From Doris montereyensis (taxonomy: Eukaryota > Mollusca > Gastropoda > Nudibranchia > Dorididae), in NCBI GenBank assembly GCA_037039925.1, contig JAXRKP010000650.1, positions 46,001-110,000 on the forward strand: a stretch of 64,000 bases of DNA, given 5' to 3'. The position numbers and the translations under genes were made by a program. Below, in pieces: positions 39,338-54,300 of the stretch (within the stretch, counting starts at the first letter, position 1; the number at the start of each line of letters is the position of its first letter). The notes beneath the pieces are model-generated. The model did not search any database and was not told the origin of the DNA. It worked only from the letters and a program-made list of their open reading frames with translations.

Positions 39338-42300
39338 GTATGCATGACTGTTGCTATGTAAAATAACTTTTAATAAGTTCCAGAAAAGGAAAGCAAGTTT
39401 TTAGTTTACCTGGTCCAGGTAGGTGGATCGACACCTAGTCCCATTGTTGGAAATGGATGATAAAAAGGACGTCTCTTGTGTGCAGATAACATGTATGCAG
39501 ATGTGCACGTTAGAGATCTCTCGGTTGTTTATAGGACAGTCCTGGCAAAATTAAACTACCAAAAACCCTGAGATCACCTTAGTTGTGGATGTGGGTAAAT
39601 CAAATCCAATCAAAATCTCTATAAAATAGATCTAGCTCTAGATAGATTAGATGATCTTGTTCTTTATAAATAGGGGACTCAGTAGTCCAGAGGCAAGGTG
39701 TCGGCCTCTCAACCAAAAGGTTGCGGGTTTGAGCCTTACAACCAGTTGACAAATTTTCTCGATTTTTTTTTAGTAAAATCTAGATTAGATTTAGATCTAG
39801 AGTGGTGTAACGTCAACTCGGCTACATATAAGGACTGGAAGTAGTTTTCATATGAAGAAAGGACCTTTTTTTGTGTCAATAAATCGTCTTTTATGGCGTT
39901 GGAAGATATCTAAAAATAGTCTATCCTGTAAATCCTGTAATAGATGATCCATTTCAATTTCAACTGTAGTCTAAAACTGCATTTTTATTGTTTGATGCCA
40001 TGGAATGTCCCAAGTTTCCCTTATTACATTAACACAGCTACTGGAATATCAGCATAGCTACAGCAACCATTCACTGCATCGTAATAATTGAAATAAAGTA
40101 AGAACTTTCAACAGATACATCAAACAGAACTGACCAGCCATACTTGTGTTATAGCTGTGTTGACGTTACACTACTCTAAGCTAGGATCGGATCTAGATCT
40201 CAGATCTAGACTTGTTTACATCACGATCAGATTCATTTAACCACAGATGGAAAGAAATATCTTCCTGTCTTTGATGTCTAAAGATCAATAGTTTCCTGGT
40301 TTGAGGGAAGAGGAGGGAGGGAGATAGTATAGACAAGACTGGCAGGCAAAGAGACAGACAGACAGAGCCAGAAGAAGAGAGAGACAGTGTGACTGACAGA
40401 CACAGACAGGTAGATGGGCAGTCAGTCAGTTATTATATTTTTTTTAAAGCCCCCTCCCTCTCTCCTCCTCAGAACATGAAATCATGCTTTAACCCTTATG
40501 TTGCCACCCATTTTAGACCGGATGTCTTTGCCATTGCCACCCATGTTGGCTGAAATCCTTAGAAGTAACTCATATCAGGAAAAAAAAGTCAATTCTAAAC
40601 TACAACAGATACATATTCAAATGAAACTTTCAGGACATACTAATGATAGATTGTGCTATAAAATTAACCCTGGTAAGGCTATGACCGGTAAACGCTGGTT
40701 TGTTAGAGCACTCCGTTCAGCGATACGCCCGGGATTTACCAAATATTCCCAGTGCCAGGCACTAGCATCAACAGTGCCACGCTCCCTTTTTATTTGTTCT
40801 CTTTCCCGAAGAACCTCACACACTTCGTTGTCACTGTCAGAGTCAATAAGCTCTTCAACACTTCTATAATATCTGCTGCACCATGGATCATGACTATCTT
40901 CAATTTTAGCCTCGTCAGAATCAAATTCATGAACGGTGCATAATCTGTTCATGTTGGTGTGAACAAGTTGGAAAAATAGGTCAAATCCGAGTCCAATCGG
41001 CAAAATTTGAACGGAAAAATTTCATGCAGTAGCAGCAGTCTATTACGAAGGAAGGGAAACTATTATTCATAACAATATACTTCGTCTTATTTTATATTCA
41101 GCCTTTTTAGTGGAGCTGGTCAAGTTTTGACTACAGTCGAAGTCGGCAATACAAATGTCAACTCGAAGTTTCGACTGTAGTCGAACACGGCAATGTAAGG
41201 GTTAATAAAGAAGTTCGAAAGTTTGCCATTTTTACAACAAAATTTATGTACAACCTAGACTAAATCTATACTATGTGTCTTTTTTTCCTTTCACAGGGGG
41301 TCTGCCATCGCAAAAATTGTGGGCCAAAATGTTGGTGCAAATACGGATACATTTGAAAAAGATGTGTTGATGTATGTTTATGAGGAAATTGTGAATGGGA
41401 AAAAACTCACTGACATCATCAATGAAACGCATGAAAATGTCAAGTATCTGCCAGATATTCCAATCCCTCCAAATGTGGTACGTTGCTTGCAACTTCAACT
41501 TAAGTTGTTTTTCTTGATTTTCTCCTTTAACCCTTACGTTGCCACCCATTTTACACCGGGTGTGAAATCCTTTGAAGTAACTCATATCAGGAAAAAAAAA
41601 ATCATTTCAAAACTACAATAGATATTCAATTGAAACTTTCAGACATATTAATGATATATTGTGCTACAAGAATAAATATTCAAAGTATGCAAATGAGGTC
41701 ATTGGACCATGGCAGCCACCTTGGATTTATACAATTTATGTTGTTTTGGTCATATCTCAGTGAAAATAAGTTTATGGTCACAAAATACACCATTGTGAAG
41801 CATATTATTGGCTAATCATGATTTGTTGTATTGTAGTGTGAGGAAGAGAGAGAAAAGGGGAAAAATTGAACAATAAGAAAAATTACAATTATTCATGTTG
41901 CATGACAAACACAAATAATACACAAAATGACACTAAAACAGTAATCAAGAACTTAAAATTTTATTTTGCTGAGCTGTCCTGTCTTCCTACGTCTTCTATT
42001 CTTGTGTTTTCTGTGGTTGCCTGTCATATATGTCTCTAATTTTTTTCAAATATTCCCAGTGCCAGGCACTAGCATCAACAGTGCCATGCCCTCTTTTTAC
42101 TCGTGCTCTTTCCTGAAGAACCTCATACACTTCGTTGTCACTGTGTCGGAGTCAATAAGCTCTTCAATACCTCTATCATATTCGCTGCACCATGGATCAT
42201 GAGTATCTTCAACTCCAGCCTCGGCAGAATCAGATTCATGACAGTGTTTAATCTGTTCATCATTGAAATCCACGATTTTGAGGTTGCCAGTGTTAAACTG

Positions 42301-45300
42301 GAAAGGCAGTTTGTCTTGAAGAAGGAAAACTCCCGATTTCAAACCATGAGCAAACAGGGCTCATGAGCTTGGGAAAGCTACCTGTCTAGGAGTGAATCTC
42401 CAAAATAAATCCTGGTCCTCCAGGATGGGGTTAGGCGTAGGTTTTTTTTTATTATTTGAATGTTATTTTGCATAAAATCCTCGAAAAGATTTGGATAATA
42501 ATTTGAAACGTAATAAAACCTAAAGAGATTCTAAATGACTTCTTATCGACCCTGTTTCAACTGCCCTGGTTACCTTATGTTGGACAACACCTTTCGTTAG
42601 CAGGTGTGCGGAAGATGTTACATGTTTTCTTAACGATTTAAGATTTATTTTTTGATAGATCATACTATGCTGATTAAAATAAGTATAAACTTGCCATTCT
42701 TCTTTTCTTATCCTCGTGATGCTTGGGCAGCACATAAGGCCTTGACACAGTAGATCACCATTGAACACGATCAGATGCCAATTTTGTTATCTTCGCCCAC
42801 TTCCATCTCTGGATCTTCATCTCTTTTTCGATGCTTCTCCTCCAGGTTTCTAGCAGGCAACCTCTCTTCCTTGTTTCCTGAAAGGTCCATCTGATGGCTG
42901 TTTTAGAGATGGCATCAGTATTCATCCTTAGGATGTGACTATTCCACTTCCATCTTCTCTTTCTCACAATCTGGAATATTGACTCCAGTGATGTTCTTTC
43001 TTTCAATTCCTTCAATTAAAAAATTCTTTATTGTCGGTAACATTATACATTGTCATAAGGAATAGAGACATGCAGAGATCACAAAGGGAAATAACTTAAT
43101 AAACCCTTATGGGCTTTTCACCGACATTTCAATAGAAAATTTGACCAAAATGCTAACTTAGATGGGATAAAGAATCTAGTTTCTAAAAATCTACAATTAA
43201 CAAAGAAATATGATACATAATTATGTAGAATAAATGACACACTGACAATCTTTACCATTCCACATTGAAATAAGATTTTTAAATTGATTAAAATTTGTTT
43301 CAGATCTTAAATGTTCAGGTAATTTGTTCCACAGAATTGCAGCAGCATATTTAAATGATTGTTTTCTGAAAGCAATGGTTCTAGGTTTAGGGATATTGAC
43401 TATATTTGTATATCTGAAATTATACCTTCTATCTTTAAATGATATCAAATCTTAAAGATAGGATGGCGATAACTTATGCAAAATTTTGAAAGTTTCAATG
43501 GCCATAGCTCGCATTCATTTCACTTCCAGGGTTGGAATTTGCGCCATCTCTAAGAGACCTTCATATGTATTGCTATAGTCATTGTATATAAATCTAAGAG
43601 CTCAGTCTTGAATTTTTTCTAATTTCCTTATATTTGATTTCAAACAGAAATGCCATGCTAAAGGACAAAATTAAAGTTCGAAAGAATAAACGTATGAAAT
43701 ATAGCTAGATTGTTTAATTATGAGAGATATCTACTGATTCTCTTCAACACTTTGAGTTGTTGAGAGGCCTTGTAGGCATCAAACTTTAATTGATAATCTA
43801 TGACTATTCCTAACAGTTTGACAGTTTCTTCACACGATATAGAGACTAAGTCAATTTGAAAAATAGGTTTCTTGGAAAATATTCGTTTGCCTAGTGCAAG
43901 GGCTTGGAATTTTTCTGGATTTGCTTGCATACAGTTCATATGGAACCAGTTTATTAGTACACTGCTTTCCTGTTCCAAAGTATCCACAAGCTTACAAAAA
44001 ATCAGGGTTATTGTAAGACAATGTGTTATCATCTGTATAATTATAGAGAGTTCCCTTTTTGATGAATACAAATATATCATTAATAAAAACATTAAATAAT
44101 AAGGGACCTAGAATGGATCCTTGGAGCACACCCTTTGCAATAAATTCCCAACCACTGACATTGCCTCCAAGCTTCATTTGCTGCTTTCTATCTGAAGGAT
44201 AACTTTGTAGCAGAGAAACAGAGTTTTGCGATAAACCATACACTGATAATTTGTGCAAAAGAATGTCGTGGGACAAACAATCAAATGCTTTGGATAGATC
44301 CATAAATATGGCAGCAATATAGTGATTTCTATCTAAGGATAGCTTCCAGTCTTCTATAAGTCTAAGTATAATTGTTTGGCACCCATGGCTTTTTCTAAAA
44401 GCACAAAGAAAATCATGAAAAATATCATTAAAATATTTGGATAGCTGAAGTACTATGACTTTTTCAAAGATCTTGGAAATTATAGGTAGGATGCTTACTG
44501 GTCTATAATTATTTATATCTGATGGGTCATATTTTGAAAATAGTGGTATTACTTGTGCCATCTTTAATTTATCTGGAAATGTACTTGTTCTAATAGACTT
44601 GTTTATGATATTACATATATGTTCATTCTATATTGGGGCACTGGCTTTAAGGAGTTTGGCAGATATCATGTCCTCGCTAGTCGACTTTCTGACATTTAAA
44701 TTATTGATAATGTTGCCAATTGTTTCAGGGTTAGTTTCTTTGAATTCAAAATTTGGTGCTTTTGGTGTGTTTTCTTGAAGGTCGTTTCATATTGTGTTTG
44801 GCCAAAATAGTTTTAAGGATCTTTCTCAGACATTTGTTTTTAGAGGTGTCCAGCTTTCTGCAGATGTTATTTGATGTTTTCCAAGACTCAGCACCATAGA
44901 GGATAGGTAAAATATTAGATTTATAGAATCTAGTTTTGTTTTAATTGAGATCTTTCTTGAGTTCCAAATATTTTTCAGTGATCCAAATACTTTTCTTGCT
45001 TTTGTTAACCTTTCTTTGATCTCATCTTCAGAATTCCCATTTTGAGTAATATTACTTCCAAGATATGTGAAAGCTTGTACATCTTCAATCTCCTTGCTTC
45101 CAAGTTTCACCGGTTGCTTCGATTTGTTGTTCATCCTCATCATTTTTGTATTTTCCAATATTTATGTATAGACCTAGTTTTTGTGTATTGTTATCAACTT
45201 GCTGTGTTTTGGATTGTATATCTGTGATGTTCTGTGACAAGAGTACAACATCATCAACAAAACCAAGGTCCTCTAATATTTCAGTGAATGTCCACCATAG

Positions 45301-48300
45301 TTCTGTTTTCTTATTTTCAACGGATTCTTTCATAATCCAATCGATAGCATGGCAGAATAGAAAAGGTGATAGAATGCAGCCCTCTTTCACACCTCTATTG
45401 TTGTTCAAGCTCTCCGTCAATTTATTTCCACAGATTACTTTAACATGGTAAAATAGCTTGATTATGCTAACTGTCTTGGAGGGATTGCAATAGTGTCGTA
45501 GGATGTTCCATAATGCAGGTCTGTGTACACTATGGAAAGCCTTTTCAAAATCTATAAAATTTGAGGACATGGGAGAATCCATTCTTGGAATTATTCAAAA
45601 ATTTGTCTAAGAGTGAATAAGAGTTAATGTATGATTTGAGCAAGAATGGCCTTTCCTAAAGCCTGCTTGCTGCTTGCTAAGTTTTGGTTCGACTGTATAT
45701 TTTGCTGAAGATTGTGCTGGTGATAGAGAGTAGCATGATTCCCCTCCAATTATCATATTTAGAAAGATCTCCCTTTTTTGGTAGCTTGGCGATAAGTTCA
45801 ACACTCTGCTCACTTGGTAGCTCTTCTTTTTACCAAATTTCTTGAAATATGCTGTGTAATATTTTAGGGGTAATTTCTTTTTCTATCTTAATCATTTCTG
45901 CTGTCACCTAATCTTTACCTGCTTTCCCTGATTTAAGACTCTCTATTGCCTTTTTAAAAATTTCATCTTAAGTTGGGGGTAGCGTGATGATGTTCAAGTC
46001 ATTTTCTGCAGGTTTGATGACCGTGCAGACTCGAAGTGCGCTTTCCATCTGTTCATTTGGTCAGCCTCGCTCGAGTAAATTTCCTTGCGTGTCCTTGTCG
46101 GTGTATCATTGTTCCTTTACCCTTTGGAAAGTTCTTTAGCTGTTTGGTATAGAGTCTTCATATCTTGTCTTTGGTTTGCTTTTTCTGCTCTTTCTGCTAA
46201 CATGTCATAGTAAGCTTTCTTGTCCGCTGTGACTGACATTTTTGTTGTTGTCTAGCATCATATATTCATTATGGATTTGTTCTCTAATTCTTTCTGATCT
46301 AGTGGTTAGTAATCAGCCTTTTGTCTTTTTTCTTTCTTTGATCACTTTCCATGATTGATCTGATATCCACCTTTCTTTCTTTCTTCTGCTAGGTCCCAGT
46401 AATTTCTGGCTCAGGTTTAGCAGTTCTTAGTTGAATTTTGTCAAGGACAGTTCTTGTTCATCTTGCAGGGCCTGGTATCGATTTGACAACGCTATTTAAT
46501 TTTGAATTTTTTAGCAATTTCTTCGTTTTGTAGCTTTCTAACGTCAAATTTTCCTTTCCTGATGTCACATTTCTTTGTCTTCCTTAATTTTATACAGATT
46601 TTTGCAGTCAGGAGCTCGTGGTCACTTGCAACATCGGCTCCCCTTCTTGTTCTCACATCTAACAGTGATGTCTTCTATTTCTTATTGATAGTGTTGTGGT
46701 CAATTTGGTTTTTGGTTTTTCGGCCTGGAGAGGTCCATGTATATTTGTGAATGTCTTTATGCTTAAAGATAATTCCTCCAATGATTAAATTGTTCTCTTC
46801 GCCAAACGTTCTCCATTGTCATTCATGTCTGCAGCGTCATTCATGTCTGCAGCTTTTATGTCTTCGCGTTCCATTATATATTCTCTCTGACTATTAACTT
46901 TTCCAACTTTGGCGTTTAAATCACTAAGAACAATAATAAGTAGATCATGTCTTTGGGTCTTTTGCACTGAACTGTTTAAACTTTCATAAAATTATTCCTT
47001 CTCCTCCTGATTTTTGTCTTCTTGAGGGGCGTAACACACGATGATGGTTATCTTTGCATATTTAGAATTAAACCTAGCTTTCATTAATTTTTCACCCGTG
47101 GGTTCCTATGCCAACTGTCTTTTTTGCTGTTTTTGATAGTATCAAGGCAACTCCATTCATATGTTGATTGTCTTCTCTTCCTGAGTAAAGGATCATATGA
47201 CCAGTAGCAAGATCTCTTTGGCCATTGTCAGTCCATCGTGATTCGCATATAGACAGGATATCTATTTTATATTTGTCCATTTCATTTATTGTTTGCGCAA
47301 GTTTTTGCTGTCTGATAAAGTGTGGGCATATTCCATGCGCCCACCAAAATTGATTGTTTTGGATTCAGAAGATTTGATATAGTCTGGTTGCTGGCTTCCT
47401 TTCGGCTTTGGTCCTCGCCCATCATTGGTATCAACTTGCCATATTTTAGACAGATTATTTTTGTCATGTACATTAAGTAATGATGAATTTAGACTAATGT
47501 TCATTCTGCCTACACCAAACATTGTGCATCATGACACTGCGCTGCCTTGCAGGTAGAGAGATGCTGCCATCAGCACCTATTTATTACAGCTGAGAGGCAT
47601 GGCTTGATCATCTACACATCTGGTTTTAATATTGAAATACGTTCATATTTGAAATCTATGAAAAAAGACAATCTGTCTTCACAACTTTGACAAGTTAGGT
47701 GTCTGTTAAAAATCATGTTGTTAGCCAGTTAGGCCGTGCTATTAAAGAGCCAATTTATATAGAAAAAATTATGTTTCCTGAGAATATGTGCTAGTAGGCG
47801 ATGTGTTCTTAGACAGATACTACTGTATTTTCTATACATTTAAAAAACTTTTTTGTTTGTTTTTTTTAGTTTTCCCCTCGCATATGATTTCTTTTACTTC
47901 AAACACGAATTGCCTTAAATTCAGTTGAGGACCTGGTCTATAAAGATACAATTGAAAATTTCAAAAGTTTCTGAATCCAAAGATTGTAAAATCAGAGGAG
48001 AATATTTCATGATGAACTGCTACATAACTGCTACAGCTTTGTCACGTAATATTGCAATTCATCACTCAGCCGCACTTCGAGTTTGACTTTGTAAAAAAAA
48101 TGAAAATTTTTTCTCAGATATTTCCTTGCTAATTTACTGTATAGATTTTGTTTAACACTACATTCCTATTTCTTGATTTATCTGCATCATTTCATCTCAT
48201 TTTAGAACAGATTTCATTATTGTTTGTTTTTAATATCAAATCATTGATGGTTTTTTCTGTATGAATACATTAGTTAATCTCAATTATTCAACGAAAGAAG

Positions 48301-51300
48301 TTAAATCATTGTTTCATTTCTCAGTAATGGGTACTCTTTTATGTTTTATAGATTGCTGTCCCTGATGTGGTTGAGGTTTGCAATGGTGCAGATGTTATCA
48401 TCTTTGTCTTACCCCATCAGTTTGTGCTAGAAACATGCCAAAAGATTAAGTCTCACATGAAGAAATCAGCTCTGGGGATATCGCTGATCAAGGTAGGAGG
48501 AATGAGAGAAATCACATTAAATATTTCTTTGTATGTATGGTAGACCTATATCGTACAAATATAATAACTCTCAGCAACATAACTCTCACAACGATTTCAT
48601 TCAGATGAGCATTAGGCGTGAACGATACCATTCCACATTTTTAATTATAAATCTTTATGGGGGGAAAGTGACTTGGAAACAATGACATTTTCCTTAATTA
48701 AATGTCACTTCTGGTATAAAAATTCCTCGAATGAAAACGTTGTTGGGATCATTTAGAATCCACAGGCAAACTATGGTTACTCTTTTTTAGCCTGGCAGCA
48801 GAGTCTCTGATGCACGAAAAAATGACCCAGTCAGAATTATGCTGGGTATACATAAACATATGATGATGTGACATAAAGATGAGCTTTAATTTCTGAGTGT
48901 ACATATATTACATAATCTCTCTATACATATAGTGTGTGTCATTTATTTCACCAATGAATGTCTATCAATTTCTTATTTTGATTTAACCATATACCGCATT
49001 TTCTAATCATCATTAGTTTCAAAAGATATGGATGAATTGCCAAGTGTGTTAAAGAAAACATTTGAATGGCCTGTGTTTCATGTTTTTAACATGTATTACA
49101 CTACAGTTTACCAATTTTCCTGCAGATAAGACTAGGGGCAACTTTTATTTGGTATGCAGATATTCTCGACTGATATGACTAAGTCTTTACAAGGCTAGTA
49201 ATGTATACTCAGTTAAAAAGATCATAAGTACTTCTATGTGATATTCTGATGACCCAAACTGATATTGATGAATTTCTTTTGGCTCGTCTAGTTGTCGCAG
49301 AGGCTTCTACAGTGGTTTATGCATTTGACTTGACAAAATTTTGCTGTCCTAGAAAATAAAGTTATCCTGGGTCATGCTGTTGTATGGCGAGTCAAAGCTG
49401 TATCTTTCTTTTTCTTTTTTGTAGTTGTCGGAACCCATTGTCTCACCATTGAAAGAGAATGCGGTGTGAACCATACCAACTTCACTGTGTTGTCTTTATT
49501 TTTAGAGCTTCGATATTGATTTCATGTCCTTATTCATCACTTTTGCCTCACTTTTATTTGATCTTTATATCTTTATATCATATGGCGTGGGAAAATGCTG
49601 CTGTAAGAAAGTTTTTGTAGCATGTCATTCTACAATCTGAAGCCCTTGGTCTATTTTTAGGGTTTGTGCTGAGTGAGAAGGAGGGTATTCAACTTGTGTC
49701 TAATATTATAAAGTCAAACCTCGGCATTGAGACGGCTGTGCTGATGGGAGCCAATCTGGCAACGGGAAGTGGCCAGTGAAATGTTCTGTGAAACCACTAT
49801 TGGTGAGAGGTTTCATTCAAATGTTACATTTTTAATATTTAAAATGCATCCACTTGAATAAAAGTCTTGCAATTCTTTCGTTCCTAACTAAGCTACTGTG
49901 GAGTCATTATCGTACAACTCGTTTGATAGATTTGTTTTTGGGCATGGAAAATTCCAATTTTAACCTTTTGAATTGGTTAATGGCTAACATTCTCAGAAGA
50001 TTGTCTTCAGTTTTGTCATATCTGACCGTTTAGGGGTAGAGGTGTCATTACACGCATTCGTGTTTGTTTTTAACTTTCTGATTGCCCTGATAGAAATTCA
50101 TACACTTCTTTGCACTGATGTATAAATTGACTATTGATTTTTTATATTAGCATTTTTAGTTTTTGCTTGTTTTTCTCTAACCAGCTGTGGAAAAAGAAGA
50201 GTATAAACCATTGCTCAAGCTGTTATTTCAGACAGAGTATTTTCGCTGCAAAGTGATCAGCAATGTTGCCGCTGTGGAGGCATGTGGAGCATTGAAGGTA
50301 TCAACAGAAAAGCAAAACAAAACAAAAATTCAAGCTCTATTTTGTTCCATGTGTTGTCTAATTATACTTAGTTATTGAGAGCGTATGTGACCTTGTGATA
50401 AGATCTAATCTATTTTTGACTGCACAACCCTGAATGGAGATTATATCGAAAGTCAAGCATGTAAAGAGAGTGAAGCGATTTTTTTGCTTTTGAGTTTAGG
50501 TTTTTGCATGTATGTACATGAGTAACTGTCAAAATACAGTCATCCTATATCTTTGAAAAGTTGCCCCTCGCAGACAATGAAGCTGTAATAAAAAAGATTT
50601 TAACTGTGGACAAAGTGTACCCAAGGGCTCATGTTTTTTAAAACTATATCCCATAATGTTTCGTGGTGTTGGTGGCCAGGTGATTAGGTTGGAGGACTTT
50701 GGATTTTGGGGTACTGGTTTCGTATTCTAGCAATGAGTATGAGCAATGCTAGGTCCGACATTGTGATTCTTTGGAAGGCGCATAATGACACATATATATA
50801 TATATTCTCCTCTTGATCTTTGTGCAAATAGGTACTACCAAAAGCTTAGGAGTAAAAATCTGTGGCAGACTTAACACCTGTTCAGTAGGTGATTATTGTC
50901 ACCTGTTCTATTTCACGATATAGAAACCGTGACAAGTTCCGGCTCTGTGAGCTGTAGGGACTTTTAAGGAACTTCATTTTACCATATTATTTTATATGTC
51001 TTATGCCGATGATGAGAATCATGAGCTTAGGTGAAAATAACACAGGAAAAAAAGAAACTATGGATTATAACTATTTCCTGTCTTATTCACTTCAGTATAA
51101 TATAGCACTTAGCACAAACTTCCATGAAGGGATCAATTGATTTAGAAGCCGTCTGGTTTAGTTGTCTTATTGTTTTTTTTTGTGTTACAATGTGTTTGTG
51201 TTGTTGGCTTTTTTCAGAATGTGGTTGGCATTGGTGCTGGAATCGTGGACGGCTTAGGATTTGGAGACAATACCAAGGCTGCTGTCATCCGCTTGGGACT

Positions 51301-54300
51301 CATGGAAATGATCAAGTTTACCAATGTTTTCCTTCAAAGTGAGTCGTCTGTCTGTGTGTGTGAATTATATTGGCCTGAATCATTACAACAATGAATGAAA
51401 CAATATGTGAATGATATAACTAATTTAGAATGTTTGCTTATTGTGAATGTCAGCTTTAAATTATTGTCTTTGCTTATTGTGAGCTTAAAACTCTTGTCTT
51501 GTCTTGCTTAATGTGATCTTCAAACTTTAAGCTTTAATCACAATTAGTTTTCTTTTTGTTGTGTTTCCCCACAGACGAAGATAAGTCCGTTTTCTTTGAG
51601 AGTTGTGGCGTAGCTGATTTGGTGGCCACCTGTCACGGTGGTCGTAACCGTCTCTTGGGTGAGGCTGTTGTTAAATCAATGAAGGTAAGAAAACTAGCTG
51701 GTCACCTGTCTTGTCTTGTACACATTGCCTAACTCAAAAATATAGTGGTGAAGTGAAAATCTTGGGTTAGTTGTAAAGTAAATATGTGCACAAGAGAGAA
51801 ATTAAGTTGATGATTTTGAAAAAGAGACGGTAAAAGTTTTCATATTAAAGCTACAAAACAATTCTTGTAAGCTGCCTCTTGTGATAAAAAGAAATCATAA
51901 TACTGCAGTAGACCGGTAACTAATTAAGAGAAATGTGAAATACAAATGAAAGGCCCCGTAGGTAGAAAACGGGTCAGGACAGGGACAGAAATTTTCTAGC
52001 AGAAAAGCTTAGCACATTATTTCTTCGTCTTTCTGTAGCTGAAGAAGAACGATCCAGTTCGAAATTTTCTCTGTCCTTTGCCCTGTCCGGTTTTCTACCT
52101 GGTATTTATATTTCTTCACATTCCTCTTCATAAATTGCCTTTTGTACCTACTACTCCCTGTTATTTTGTCCCTTTGTTTACTGAGCACATTCATTCCCTC
52201 TTGTCACCTTACATCTGTTCCTTCCTGTCGTATCGCTTTGGTGTAGATGTTTGGCAGGTGCCGATGATAAGGTGGGCGATTGGTGAGCATTTCTGGTAGG
52301 TCCTTCTTTCCTTTCCCTCTTTCCACACATTTCATCTTGCTGTTTCCTCTTAATTCCCTCTAAGATCACTGCATATGGTGGATGAGGTAAATTTCAATGA
52401 AACAAATGAACCGATGTAGGTCTTACTTCTTTTCTTTCACACTTTCACTTGTATTTCATTGATTTTGCTGTTTCCTCTTTGTTCACCTGAGATCATATAT
52501 ATGCTGAACGGTGGTATGTCGTAATATAAGAATAAACAAACAAAACCCATAACTCTTGTCTTCACATTTTTTTAATTCATCCTGAAGCAACCTTTTGCAT
52601 TATCATTCATACTTTTTAACTTAATTTTACCAGAAATGCTAAAATTTAAGAATAAGTAAAGGAAAGCTGATAAAAGTAAAGCTATGAAATAGTATAAGGA
52701 GGTCAAGATTTTTAACATGTGATATAATTTGAAAGAGGTGAGATTATATATTATATTTTTTCATAAATTTTACATGTGAAAAGCTATAACCTCTACTTAC
52801 ACCCACAAATGTCATTCTCTAGCAACCGTTTCATAGACACCCACATGCACAAACACACACACACACACGCACACACCCACACATACGTATACACATGCCT
52901 ACTTATGGTGAATAAGAATTTGTCATTGTCAGAGATGTATCATCCTTTCTATAATTTACATTCTCCTGACCTTTGCATGACTCTTAATGTGTGACTGTTT
53001 GAGTATGGTAACTTAAACCATTCATGTTGTAACATTTCTTGGTGACAGGAAAGAGGCATGGCTGGGTGGTAATGTCTCAATTTGTAATGTCTCAATTTAA
53101 CACAAGCATTTTGGCTTAGACATTGCTGACTTGTAATTTGTTGTAAGTTACATTGCAAAACTTCATTTGTTGCATTTTCTTGTCTCATGTATAAAACGAA
53201 ATTGACTAAATTATATTTCTGTTCTTCATGTATTTTATATTCATGTTCCTTCAGATACTTTATGATTTATGCTTGAGATGGCAAATTGAACTTCTATAAA
53301 AATGAATGTCAGTGTTTTGTGATGCTATGATTCTGATACAGTATTGCTTTTGTTGAAGAATCCAAGTCTCTTTATACTAAACAGTAGAAAATCTATTCAA
53401 CTGTAATTTAAAGGAAAAAAACAGTTGTTTTTACCTGATTATTTCTTTCCACCATCCCCACACCTGCATTTTTCATATTTTGATATTCTTTGTATTTAAA
53501 TGCTGTTAATAATGTTAATTTGTAATTTTAATGTCGGTCTGAGATTGGCAAAGCTGTAAGTCCATTCTTAGGTGAAATATTGGCATACTTCTCATATCAT
53601 CATCTTTCATCCATAAGGGTTTGACCCCGATTTTGCTGCTGTATTTGTAGATGTTGTATAAGAAATAAACCAATTTCAGGTCTAATGTTCGAAAAGAATT
53701 TTTCAAAGTTGATTTGCGGGACTTAAAATCCTGTCATTCTAAGGCATCGAAATGTTACAGTATAAAATGACATGTTGTAGCTTTGTCAACAGTATAAATT
53801 TTTTTCTTTGTCAATCTTTTTCTTTTTCTTTCTACAGTCAACTGTATGAAGTCTGCTTTGTTTACTTTAATTTCATAGTAAAAATCATAAAACATTTTAT
53901 TTTTGTCATGAATGGTTCCTGTTTTAAAAAAAAAAAATGTGAGTTGTGAACATAACTTACTTAAATTCTTTTTTCTAAATATAGGACATTCGACTTCTTG
54001 AAAAGAGATTCTTCGTGGTCAAAGTTTCCAAGGTCCTCTCATTGCCAGGAAATTTATGAATATCTGGAAGGTCGCAATATGCTGGATCAGTATGTCAACT
54101 AAACCTTTTTTCCTCTTATTGTTCAATTGATTGATTTTGGAAGATATACATATTTTACTTTTTAAAATCATAATCAATGAGATTAACTAAATTGAGTCTG
54201 AAATATTTTTATAAACAAGTTCTTCTATGTAAACAGTATGTCATGGCTGTTGGAAGGAAAATTAAGGAAAATGAGAAGGAACAAGATAATACTTAGGGGG

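Noticed and set aside
40498..40869. A plus-strand 123-residue frame near the GPD1 start
   Set aside because: Lies wholly inside the TTAA-flanked MITE; the minus-strand frame is the one preserved in the second copy.
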